64,000 bases of DNA from contig NJPS01000009.1 of assembly GCA_002946415.1 (NCBI GenBank), positions 41,702-105,701 on the forward strand. Reading direction: 5' to 3'. Every line of letters begins with the position of its first letter. Position 1 is the first letter of the stretch. The translations under genes were made by a program, and so were the position numbers. Under the pieces are notes generated by a model. That model saw only the letters and a program-made list of their open reading frames with translations, was not told where the DNA came from and searched no databases. This DNA comes from Rutstroemia sp. NJR-2017a BVV2 (taxonomy: Eukaryota > Ascomycota > Leotiomycetes > Helotiales > Rutstroemiaceae). Shown one piece after another: positions 1 through 10,658 of this stretch.

Positions 1-1316
1 CACAGCGATATATCGAATATATCCTTCCAACTCTATTTATATATAAGGGATCTAACAGAAGATAACGAATAGTATATTTTATCACTGAACTGAAAATTGA
101 GAAGAGGAAAAGAAAACAGAAGTCCCTCCCTCCATATCGAATTGTGAAGGTACAAACGTACTAGCTCTCCTATATGCAGCCTACACATAACTAGCCCAAT
201 TTCTTTCCCCTAACAACAATAGAGACAACGTTATTTCATGACAATCTCCTTGGATTAAAAAGTCCACATTGGACCTTGATGGAGGGTTAGCATACCAGAT
301 CCAGATAGCCATTCTGTCGGCTTTCCAGATAGCTTGATATAAGCTCGCAGCAATTTCCCGAGCCTCTGGTACTCGCAGCTTTGTCCTAACGACCAACGCT
401 AGGTTAGGACATGTTGTGAGGTCTTAATCGATGATATCGAAAATGACCTTATCCGGATAGCGCGATCTGTGAGACTTCAGTAGTAATATACATATGCAAG
501 TGTACCATTAACTTATGCACGTGTAGTTAGCTTGTAGAGACGGCATCTTTGTTGGGGACAGACGCCCCGCACGGTAGTTGGAGGGTAGGTACTTTGCATA
601 GCCGTTCCTGACTGACGGCCTTCGAATTTGATGTCATTGAATGCGCCAGTGTCGGTGAACTCGCCATATGTGCGAAGTTCAAGACCTCGGTGGAATCTAG
701 TGCGTCAAACATATCAGTGGGGGAGGAGGTTTCATAAAAGCAGCAAGTCAGCCTGCATATGCATTATCGCACGAATGGACCTCCCAGCCGAGGCGGGGTA
801 TGTCATATCGCGTTGCGGTACAAACACCCGACCGAACAATCTTACCCGCCGATTCTCAGATCGTTAGTCAATGAGAAGCCAGATAAAGACTCAAGATTAG
901 ATATATAGATATCGAGAGATCTCTGCTTTGTAATACGGTCATATCAAAACGAAGATAAACAATCTAAGCGCGACCCCGCAGTCGATGACATTGACAAATG
1001 CAATGTTATCAAAAGAGAAATGAACCTTATCGGGTAGCGATAATCGCTGTATCGGTTGTCTGCAGCCTCTACAGTAACCAGTGATAAGCTGTGCTAGATA
1101 TTATGCACTCGGAGATCCGACGGTTCTCTTACCTTTATTCAGATGCACAACAGGGTACCAAGCCGGGATATGCACGCATGGGGAGCTGACAACTAGGTCT
1201 GTACCCCTCGACGAGCCAGGGCTGGAAACATGTTAAAACTGACGACTCCCTCGATCACACGAGATGTTGTGAGCTGAGCTCTTCTAAGTACAACTTGCTA
1301 CCACGATCGAATCAAT
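1..1316. other. Intergenic, no gene seen
   Basis: No open frame longer than about 80 codons and no recognisable protein fragment was found on either strand. The stretch is moderately AT-rich and presumably ends with the promoter and 5' UTR of the 5-oxoprolinase gene. I see no tRNA-like B box and no clear repeat. Confidence 0.6.
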
Positions 1317-4300
1317 ATGGGAGACGCAGGTGTACCGAAAGGAAGCGGATATCGGCTAGGTGTTGATGTTGGGGTATGCTGTCCTCGTGAGGTTAAAGCA
1401 TGTCAAGGAGCTGACGAATCTACTTAGGGGACTTTCACAGATGTGTGCGTTTTTACTCCAAAGGGGAAGACTGTGCGGACAAAGGTCCCGTCCACAGGAC
1501 ATGATCAGAGCATCGGTGTCAAGAATGGCATTACAGAGGCAAGGAAACAATTAAAGAGTTTATATAACTGGGAGGGAAAGTTCGAGAGCATTCATCATGG
1601 AACGACTGTTGGTATGGACTGATGTTACTCAAGTGTTACCTTGGTATGCAAGCTAACATGATCAAAGCAACAAATGCTGTGTTGGAAGGGAAAGGCGCGA
1701 AGACTGGACTTATCGTCACCGCCGGACACAAAGACGTTCTTGCTGTACGGAGGTCTCAGATTCCCGGTGGCCTGGGAGCTTGGATTAATTTCATCCCACC
1801 GGATCCCATAGTACCACTCGAAAGTACAATTCAGAGCATAGGCATGATGGGGTCTGATGGTGTCGCTGTTACCGAGATTGATGAGGCAGCTCTTCGGAAA
1901 GATCTCGTTCGACTGAAGAAACAGAAGCCTGAAGCTATTACTATCAGTTTATTGAATGCTTACAAGAACGATGAACATGAGAAGGTCGTAGCAAAAGTTC
2001 TAAAGGAGGAGTTTGGTCCCGACGTTGAGATCGTCTGTTCTAGCGATGTCTTACCAGAAATGGGAGAATATGAGAGAACAGTAACGGCGAGTGCCAACGC
2101 GATCGTGAAGCCGGTTGTCAAGAAGTATCTGGCGAATCTTCAAAACCTTCTTGCGGAGGATAGTGAGACTATTCGCATTCTGAAAAGCGATGGTGGTCTC
2201 ACTACCTTAGGGTTGGCTGGTGATCTGCCGGTTAATATTTTAATGTCTGGGCCTGCAGGTGGTGTTCGTGGTGTTGCAGATGTTGTCGCAAAAAAGACCA
2301 AATACCGAAACTTGATCACCCTCGATATGGGCGGCACGTCGACAGATTGTGCATTGATTTCAGATGGTACTCCCGCTCTTCGCAGAGAAACAGCTGTCGA
2401 TGCTCTGACTGTGCGAGCACCGTCGGTGGATGTTCAGTAAGTACGATTCTTGCTCGCAAAATATTCTACTAACATAATATCAGGACTGTCGGAGCCGGCG
2501 GAGGATCGATAGCACAATACGTCGAGCTTACTTCCACACTTCGTGTTGGACCAGAATCATCTGGCGCGAATCCAGGGCCCGCTTGTTATGGAAAAGGCGG
2601 CACAAACGCAACAGTTACCGACGCCAATGTTGTTCTAGGATATCTTCCTGACAAACTTCTCGGCGGTGCTTTTCCCTTGGATATTGCTGCCGCCACTACT
2701 GCTGTCGAAAGTGTTGCCAAGCAAATGGGACTCAGTACTGACCAAACAGCTCAAGGTATCTACAATCTAGTTAATGAAAGGATGTATAATGCGTTGCGCA
2801 ACGTATCGGTGGAACAAGGTTACAATCCCGAGGATTTTTCGCTCGTCGCTTTTGGTGGTGCTGGTCCAATGCATGCCAATGCAGTCGGCAAGTTACTAGG
2901 AGCCTGGCCAGTCATTGTACCTCCTGCTCCTGGAGTCCTCTGCGCACAAGGCGATGCAACAACCAAGTTGAGTCATGAGTTATCGGCTTCCTTCATCAAA
3001 TTGCTCGATGATGCAACCCAAGATGAGATCTTCAGCAACCTTTCAACCTTGAGAGATAGCTGCAAAGAGATTATGGTGAAGGCTTTAGGGGACAATCCGT
3101 CGGCTCCGCTCAAGATTAACTACGAAGCTGATCTTAGATATAAGGGACAGGCTTTGACCATGTCAATTCCACTACTGGATGAGGACTTCACAGCAGATCG
3201 AGAAACCTTTATTGAGCGTGTTCGTACACGATTCGATGCCGCCCACGAGCAGCAATTCAGTTTCTCCTTGCCTACCTTTGCCCTTGAACTGATGCGTCTT
3301 GGTGCGATTGTCACAGATGGTTCTCCAGACACAGAACTCACTGCTATCGAGAGTGCTTCCGCAGGCACGGACTCTACTCCACCAGATGATGCCATCGTCA
3401 GTCGAAAGACAATCAGCACTGATGGGCAGAGAATGGAGGCCACTTTCTGGGACAGAGCTAAGATATCGAAAGCTGGATATAAAGTTCAAGGACCTTGTGT
3501 AATCACCGAGATGGATTCGAACACGCTCATTCTTCCTGGCTTCTTTGGAGAGATCGATGCATATGGAAACATATTGATCTTCCCCAATGAAGACACCAAC
3601 TTGACCAGTGATCTAGCTCATCATGATTGGGATAGTGCTCAAGAGCTCGTTTCAAAATCGCCGCTGATTCCAACATTAATCTCATCTTCGCTGCAATCGA
3701 TTAGAAATGAGATGGACACTCTTATGCTTAGATGCAGTATGTCTCCTGCTATTCGCGATCAGCAAGATGAGTTCAATGTCATCACCAACAAGGAGGGCAA
3801 AATGTTGGTTGGTCAGTTCGGTAGTTTTATCGGACAGTTCCTGAGTTCCTGGAAAGGTACGATTGAAGAAGGTGATGTTTTCGTCACCAATGATGTGTAC
3901 GAGATTAGCGGTGCAGTTACTCATCTTAATGATGTGATTGTCCTACTTCCAATCCATTTCAAGGGAGAATTGGTAGGATGGGCTGCTAACTTTGGACATA
4001 TGACGTAAGTGTACACATTGCTGCAGTTCACATGGGTTCAGATGGCTAACATATCTTAGTGATGTCGGAGGTAAGGTACCTGGTAGTATGTCTATCAATG
4101 CAACATCCATCTTCGAGGACGGGCTACAGATTCCAACAGTCAAACTTTATTCTCGCGGAGTTTACAATACAGCAATGGTCGATGTCTTCTGTCGAAACTC
4201 TCGTCAGCCAGATTGGTTCCGTAGTGATTTGACTGCTCTTGTCGCAGCATGCAGAACAGCTGCGCTTCGTGTTTGTGAGCTCAATGAGCGATTTGGTCCT

Positions 4301-5658
4301 AAGTGAGTGGTCGAGATAGCGTCCCATTTTTTCAACTGCTAACAAACGGCAGTGTGTACCGTGCCTCCTGCAATGAGCTTCTTTCGAGGAACCGCTCGGG
4401 TATTCAGAAACTCATTGATACCCAAATCGGGTATGAAGAAAGTACCTTTACTGACTTCGTCGATGATGACGGTCAAGGTGTTGGACCATATGCTATTACG
4501 TGTTCAATGAAGAAGGTCGACGGAAAGCTGCGTTTTGATTTCAATGGCACTTCTCCTCAGGCCGGCACATCCATCAACTTTTACCTCTCCACCACAATGT
4601 TCAAAATGTTCGTCGGATACTACCTCCTTGCAGTTTTTGACCCTCACTGCGTCGTCAATGATGGATTCCATGATCTTTTAGATATCGTCATACCCGAAGG
4701 ATGTCTACTTCGCCCTGTCCGTCCTGCTGCGCTAAGCTGTCGTACGCATTTCCTTGGCCGGACTATGGATATTATCCAAGCTCTCATGGGTCAACGATCT
4801 CCCCAATATCGTGCTGCAGCAGGATTCTCCGACTCTCCTCATTTCTTCTACTCTGGTTTCAAACCAGATGGAGAGTGGTACCAACTCTACCAAATCGGTT
4901 TCGGTGGTGTACCAGCACGGCCTATTGGTGATGGACCAGACTGCCATTGTTTATTCCCAGCTATTAAATCTGTCCCAACTGAAGCTATCGAACTAAACTT
5001 CCCTCTCCGGATCGAAGCTAATGAATCGCTTGCCGATACGGGTGGCCCTGGTTTCCATCGTGGAGGTAATGCGCAACGCACACTCTACAGATTCTTGTCG
5101 GCCGGTGAATTCAGTATACATGATGATAGATGGTTTACGAAGCCATGGGGTATCAATGGTGGTAAACCTGGAGCAAGATCTTGGAAGAAACTACATTACT
5201 CGAGTGGGGAGATAAGAATGCTACCGAGTAAATGCGATCATATCAGAGTCGAACCAGGCGATATGCTAGAATGGGTTACGTGGGGAGGTGGTGGATTGGG
5301 TGATCCCTTAACCAGACCAGCTGAGAAAGTTGCGCTGGAGGTGGAGAGGAAATTAGTAACCCTAGATGGAGCAAAGAAGAATTATGGTGTGGTGGTTAAG
5401 GAGGAGGATTTCTCGGTTGATAAGGAGGCTACCGAGAATTTGAGAGCGGAGATGAAAAAGCTGGGAGAAGGGAAGGACGTCGTTTATGATAGAGGCGGAT
5501 CGCTGGAGGAATTAATGGCATGCTGTGAGGAGGAGACGGGAATGAAGGCTCCGAGGCCGCAGTGGGAGAAGGATCCGTATGGGCCGCATACTGGGTTGGA
5601 GTATGTGCAGAATTGGTACAAGGAGAAGAGAAAGACCTTGGGTTGGACTTTGGAGTAA
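1317..5658 (+). CDS. OXP1: 5-oxoprolinase (fused hydantoinase A/B type)
   Basis: ATP-dependent 5-oxoprolinase opens 5-oxo-L-proline to L-glutamate in the cytosolic glutathione (gamma-glutamyl) cycle. Six exons close in frame: 1317-1373, 1428-1611, 1668-2436, 2484-4004, 4060-4302, 4353-5658, giving 1359 residues, normal for the eukaryotic single-chain enzyme. The start gives an N terminus with YRLGVDVGGTFTD, the sugar-kinase-like nucleotide-binding fold of the hydantoinase A half; HHGTTVATNAVLEGKGAKTG, LDMGGTSTDC and TVGAGGGSIA follow. The hydantoinase B half begins around residue 770 with SPAIRDQQDEFNVI and ends with the glycine-rich WVTWGGGGLGDPL segment. All introns are 47-56 bp with standard ends. 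A plain hydantoinase is less likely because A and B are fused. The spliced N-terminal exon pair rests on short exons but preserves the family motif exactly. Confidence 0.95.
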
Positions 5659-6127
5659 TATTTTGTTATCTGTTACAATTTATGCTGAGATAGTACCATT
5701 TCGTGTTAGAGATATGAATCATATTATTGAAAGATATCGCGTGTGCATTGTTACTGATTCGATGTGAACTTTTCATACCAATTGGACCCTTTTCTGCTCC
5801 ACATTAAATCGTGCATATGCATTGCATGCGTGGCACAGCAAGGGGCATGTGGCCAATAAGATGTTCCATATCTGTATCTTCTCTACCCCTCAGACAACCA
5901 TACATACGTTCAGCCACAAACGACGAGCCAAGTGGTGAGGCAAACAGAAGAGCCTATTCTCACACTAGTCTGCTGTGAAATTCTACATACTTTGTGTTTC
6001 CTTCTTATTTTAGACATTTCCCAAGAAGTTCGCAGTGCGACGAAGCTGTGTCTCCAGATTGCTTTCGCTTATTCATTTCATAATTGTGCATAAGTGGCGA
6101 ATTCCCCTCTCTTCCCCGCCGAAAAGA
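5659..6127. other. Intergenic 5-oxoprolinase / pseudo-dynamin
   Basis: Contains the 3' UTR of the 5-oxoprolinase gene and the promoter of the next gene, both on the plus strand. An in-frame ATG at 6035 would add 31 residues to the downstream protein; I prefer 6128. No other gene seen. Confidence 0.55.
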
Positions 6128-7216
6128 ATGCCACCGCAAGAAAGCTCCAGCATTCCGCAACTTGATATCGCTGCCGCGCTCGACAATTTGCATTTTGAAG
6201 AGCGACGAAACATTCTCAGCACGATTAATAAGCTGCGTGATAATGGATTAGATAGTCTGTTGTCGCGTCCACAGCTCCTTATTTCAGGAGGTGACCACTC
6301 CACTGTGGACCGGAATTCCGCATCGGAAACTTTCAGCCAGACTTTGGTCCCAAGAAGTGAATCCGGGCATTCGCCATTCGCAACAGAGATTGTTTTGCGA
6401 CAGGGTCAGACTCAGTCTATTATCGTCAGGATAATACCCGACATCACCCGTCCCCAACCAGAGCGCAAATCCATCGCCAATTTCCACCACTCCACCACTG
6501 ATCTAACCCAACTCCCTGAAATCCTCAGCGCAGCCATGTCTGTTCTTCCCGACCCCTCAAGCCCCTCCCAGCCCAATTCCAAGGACACCCTCCGAATCGA
6601 AGTCGAAGGCCCCTCCCAACCGCAACTCACCCTCGTCGACCTCCCCCGCCTAATCGACTCCCTCTCCCGCTCCGACATCCAACGCAACCATGGATATCAC
6701 CACACAGCCTACTCCCTCGCCGACGAAACCACCGCGACCTCCACCGCCGCCGCGCCCACCCCCACCGAAACCATCACCCCCTTCGAGTACCCCTTCCCCG
6801 TCCCCTCCCTGCACACCGGCGTACCCGTCCCCGGCTCCACCTTCCTAATCCGCGCGCTGCACACCCACCAAGTACTCACGCTCTCCGAAGGGCACCTGCA
6901 TCTGGAGCCGCAGCCGCCGCCGGCGGGCGGCTGGCACTGGGCGTGTATTGAGCGGGACGGGTGGCTGGGGTTCCGGAACTGTGTTTCGGGGACGTTTATG
7001 GGACATGATGGGAAAGGGGGGTTTCATGCGAAGGTTACGCATCATAAGTGTAATGAGTGGTTTGTGACGAGGGCGGTACCCGGGGGAGGGCATTTGATTC
7101 TGATTTTACATGGGGATAAGTGGAGGAGGATGGGGGTGGCGGAGGGGGGGAGGGAGGTGCTGGAGGTGGAGAAGGCGGGGACGGAGGGGACGGTGTGGGA
7201 GTTTGTTAAGGTTTAG
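6128..7216 (+). CDS. Degenerate dynamin-type G domain fused to beta-trefoil-like domain
   Basis: Single-exon gene, 362 residues from the ATG at 6128. Residues about 20-185 run collinear with the first half of a fungal dynamin-like GTPase: a helix ending in RPQLLISGGD, then PFATEIVL (83-90), IIVRIIPD (98-105), DLTQLPEILSAAM and LRIEVEGPSQPQLTLVDLPRL (155-175). The catalytic signatures are gone: the P-loop GDQSSGKS of the family is replaced by GGDHSTVDRN (54-63), with no Lys-Ser pair, and the G3 motif DLPG is DLPR. No G4 TKxD, stalk or GED follows. Instead residues about 218-362, starting FEYPFPVPS and ending WEFVKV, resemble a fungal fascin-like beta-trefoil family (GWLGFRN, FMGHDGKG). It therefore should not hydrolyse GTP. 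Function unknown. Third codon positions are C-rich to about 6900 and then abruptly G-rich. Domain assignments are from memory of family patterns, not a search. Confidence 0.8.
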   Translation: MPPQESSSIPQLDIAAALDNLHFEERRNILSTINKLRDNGLDSLLSRPQLLISGGDHSTVDRNSASETFSQTLVPRSESGHSPFATEIVLRQGQTQSIIVRIIPDITRPQPERKSIANFHHSTTDLTQLPEILSAAMSVLPDPSSPSQPNSKDTLRIEVEGPSQPQLTLVDLPRLIDSLSRSDIQRNHGYHHTAYSLADETTATSTAAAPTPTETITPFEYPFPVPSLHTGVPVPGSTFLIRALHTHQVLTLSEGHLHLEPQPPPAGGWHWACIERDGWLGFRNCVSGTFMGHDGKGGFHAKVTHHKCNEWFVTRAVPGGGHLILILHGDKWRRMGVAEGGREVLEVEKAGTEGTVWEFVKV

Positions 7217-7623
7217 GGCGGGGATAAGGTTTAGGAGGTGGATATTGAGAATGGGTGGAGATGTGTTATAGTTCATGAAGGGGTAGGTGGGATATGTCTT
7301 TTAGCATCAAGTAAGTCAGCGTATAGGATACCAGTTCACAGGAGTTAGTTGAAACAGATTGGCATATTTTATATACTCATGAAGTTGGGATTAAAAAGAA
7401 TTTGAAAAGTTTCACTTATTCCCCTGAGTTCCTCCAAGAGATTGTGTATGTGAAGCTGCCTTTCCGAATCCTAATCCTGCACATATGGTGCCTGCTATTC
7501 CATGATACTACATGAACCCCTCCACGTCGTGACCATTTGAATTGTGAGATGAAGTACTGCAATTCGTTATCAACCCTCCAGACTTTTAAATCATCACCAA
7601 GATTCTCTGTCCATCTCTTACAT
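7217..7623. other. Convergent 3' intergenic region
   Basis: Holds the 3' ends of the plus-strand gene ending at 7216 and the minus-strand gene ending at 7624. No further gene, RNA or repeat seen. Confidence 0.55.
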
Positions 7624-9314
7624 CTATCCATACCTATACACGCCCGCAAACAAAAGCGTATTCCCAACCGCAATAACCCAACAAGCGAACCCCATCGCCC
7701 CCTGAAAATCACCCCTATCTTTCGCCCATGCGACAGCAATAATTCCACTCAGCAACACCAACATGAAGTTTATCAAAAAGAAGACTTTATAGTTTATCCC
7801 CTCGTCGATATGCACGCCCCATCCAATAGCAACCGATGCAACACCCTCGTTCATGATACTAGTTTTCAGTTTGCGCGGCAGGCGAGGCATCCAATAGAGC
7901 GCGCGGGAGCGGTAAGTGCATAGAAGATAGTGAATGAAGAGATGTTCGGGAACTGGTGGATCGCCATCAAGAGGACAGGGTTCATATATCCAGCGGCCGG
8001 AGTCGACTTCAGATTTTGGAGGGACGGCAAGAGGTCCCTGGAGAATTCCTACGCGGTGGCGTTGCTCAACAGAAAACTGGTGTGCCGTGTTATCATTTGC
8101 TGAAATAAATTGATTGGAGAATACACACGCGAACATATGATATCTTTGCTGGCTTCAAAAGCCAATACTTAGATCGCCATCCCCGAGTCTTAGCATATCG
8201 TTCTTGTATTGCGCCGAATAGATCTCCGTCACATTGTGCTTTCGTAAGATCAATTTCACCAAGAGTTTTCAGATGCTCGCCAGTGTTAACACAAAGTTCG
8301 AAGAATACTGCTGGAGGTGTACATGTATTGCCATTCGGCCCAGAGCTCGGCAGGTTATTTGTTGAAAGAGATCGGTTCAAATTAGAAGGCTGGGTGTCGG
8401 AACTAAATGCGCTCAGTGATTGACGGGACACGGCATTTGTGCAAAGGTTTGTTTGAGTGTCCCACGCCGCTGCGGATGGTTCAGATTGTGGTGTGATCTG
8501 AACGCCTGGCGAGGTCGATAAAAACTCTTGTCTAACTTGTAGAAGTTCCCTTGTGAACTTCATGGCACCTGGGCCGTAGTAACTGAAGTCCAAATAGAGG
8601 TTTTCGCCGCAATACTTTACATAATTTTGGTCAGTCGAACATACGTGGGTGACTTGTGAAATTACTTACGCACTTCCACCCAACCCGGCATCCATCGCGT
8701 GGTATAGGTGAACGAAAACACTCCTCGAATCTATCTCTTAGTCCCTGAACAACCGATGTCATGTTCGCACCAATGTTTATCGTGTTGTCGACCTTGTTGT
8801 CTTCCTCGGCTGTAACTACATGCTTCTGGATAGGTGAATGTGAAGGGTCTCCATAATGCTTTTGGGTCGTAGATGAATTAATGCGTGAGACACTGCTTTG
8901 TCTAACGGTGAATTCTGTGCCCTCGTAAATATCAGTTTCTAGTCGGGCGAACTTCAGCTTGGCGCGTCCCTTGATCTTGAAAGTACAAGCAGTGTCAAGC
9001 CTTGCGTCTATGCTATTGTGATAACCAGCTACACTACCCACAGCAATGCCGTCAGAACAGTGAGACGCTGGTCGACTATGTGTACTTTTGCTGACCCTTG
9101 AAGAAGTACTGTCGGATGACATGGCGAACGTATATTCCGTACTTCGAGAGGAGTTAGGCATCTGATGTTTCGATTCTAAATGTAGTGGCGATAACTTGTC
9201 GTTATTGGTAGATTTCTGCGTTGGCAATTGTGTTGGCGTCTCAAAGTCCGGCGATAGAGCTTTTCTGGCTAGACGTTGCGTGGGAAAGGGTGTAGCTCCA
9301 CAAGACTGATCCAT
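7624..9314 (-). CDS. Fungal two-TM C-terminal membrane protein, function unknown
   Basis: Three exons on the minus strand (9314-8670, 8614-8129, 8076-7624) joined by 55 and 52 bp introns give 527 residues in frame. The first 200 residues are low-complexity and probably disordered. The first splice junction creates WKCYCGENLYLDF, a short Cys-x-Cys-Gly motif. The second half carries FFELCVNTGEH, GWRSKYWLLKP and, across the second junction, KISYVRFSVEQRHRVGI, then EPCPLDGDPPVPEHLFIHYLLC. Two hydrophobic segments near the C terminus (VFFLINFMLVLLSG and FACWVIAVGNTLLF) bracket a short DRGDFQGAMG loop. I recognise this as a filamentous-fungal family of uncharacterised membrane proteins, often with several paralogues; no role is known to me. 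The donor of intron 2 could lie 6 bp upstream. Confidence 0.75.
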
Positions 9315-9811
9315 GAGATTGTATGGATCTCTTAAATTATTAGAGCCGTGAGGATGTTTAACAGCTGTAAGAGATTATGGTCTAGTTGAAGTGGGGAAAA
9401 TAGATGAGGAACGGATGGTCGTTGATGAAAATTGTGAGTGACGAGATGTTGACTAGTCTATCATCGATCATGGAAGCTCATTTACTGCCATGTGCTCATG
9501 AAGTATGGTTTTGGACTTTCTACGAAGAGGTGGGTAGGATAGCTGACTGCTATAACGGGCATTCTTATTTGAAGTCGAAAGAGCAAGAAAGATATAATGT
9601 GTCGGGGTAGGTAGGTTTGAAATATGAGAAAATGTTTTTGAGGAGGAAGTTGTGGAAACATTATGTTTTATAAAGGAGGATATGGACCTAAGTCACTCAT
9701 AAAATAGGACCAGCAAATTCGTCAGGAACTGTGTAAGAAGTTGGAACATCGTGCGCGATGCGGCTGCATATGCATCGTTGATGGTAATGGCTTGGCCTGC
9801 GTTGCTGATAA

Positions 9812-10005
9812 TGGCTAGGCATGGGACATGCACTGATGATAAAGTTGTCGCATTGCATCCCCCAATCACAATTTTCGACAGGATCGTTCGTGTCCCTACA
9901 TACCGGAGTGGCTAGGCATGGGCCATGCACTGATGATAAAGTTGTCGCATTGCATCCCCCAATCACAATTTTCGACAGGATCGTTCGTTTCCCTACATAC
10001 CGGAG
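9812..10005. repeat. 97-bp tandem duplication, two copies
   Basis: Copies at 9812-9908 and 9909-10005 are adjacent head-to-tail and differ at only two places: A versus C in the GGG-CATG segment, and G versus T in the TTCGTGTCC/TTCGTTTCC segment. Neither difference is a C-to-T or G-to-A transition. Near identity suggests a recent duplication. No gene overlaps it. Confidence 0.95.
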
Positions 10006-10408
10006 TAGCTTCCCAGTGGGGTAGCTCTAACCGACCTAGCAGCACAGCGCAGTCTACCGAGCAGTGCCAAGCCTGTAAAGATATAAAAGATACCTGGGTC
10101 CTTATATTCCGTATTGTATGTTCTTATTGAAAGGAATTTTGTAGGCCACTTGCCTATTTTGTTTGAGGTAATACTTCACCACGAGTGATAGATGTGCAAT
10201 CCTTGACTGAGAATCATAACTGCGTTTGCGGTAAGCAAATGCTCCGCCATCGACAAATGAAGTTGCGACAAAGAATTCATCCATGCGCATGATGATCGCG
10301 CCATCACTGTCACTACTCCGTATGGAAACTTTCCAACTCTGTAGGGAAATGTGTAATACACCCGAACCAAGCAATTGAAAAAATCGACATGCAGCCCGGT
10401 CAGAACTC

Positions 10409-10490
10409 ATATCGGAGTGTAAGGACAGGTTGCACAAGATAATATCGGAGTATAAGGACAGATTACACGAGGTCAGCAGGTTACACAAGG
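10409..10490. repeat. 33-bp imperfect direct repeat
   Basis: ATATCGGAGTGTAAGGACAG at 10409 is repeated as ATATCGGAGTATAAGGACAG at 10442, period 33 bp; a third partial copy (GGTTACACAAGG) lies at 10479-10490. The differences between the two main copies are all transitions. Confidence 0.8.
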
Positions 10491-10658
10491 TCTTTCCGTA
10501 AAAGCAGCGTTCTTTCCCATTTTGCGTCGAGGTGAGCGTTGTAACTTCTCTTTCGATATTCAGCCACGGGAACTTCTCTTCCCATCTTCACGTGTAAACA
10601 TCCTGCTCATGATGTCTTCTCAGCGGAATAGAACGTCAGTTCCTTCGACTAATCCAAG

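Larger units (their letters stand above)
9315..10658. other. Gene-poor region with tandem repeats
   Basis: No coding gene supported. The stretch contains a 97-bp tandem duplication and a 33-bp imperfect direct repeat, listed separately. A 128-codon minus-strand frame at 10102-10488 begins at TTG, spans the 33-bp repeat and matches nothing I know. The right end includes the HET gene promoter. Confidence 0.5.

Noticed and set aside
6035..6127. 31-residue N-terminal extension of the pseudo-dynamin
   Set aside because: The extra residues have no dynamin similarity, and the start at 6128 places the G-domain-like region at the usual distance; not excluded.
9812..10005. CRISPR-like or transposon terminal repeat
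   Set aside because: Only two adjacent copies without spacers, inverted ends or a transposase; simple tandem duplication explains it.
10102..10488. 128-codon minus-strand frame over the 33-bp repeat
   Set aside because: Starts with TTG and its N-terminal CNLSLYSD/CNLSLHSD duplication is simply the DNA repeat.
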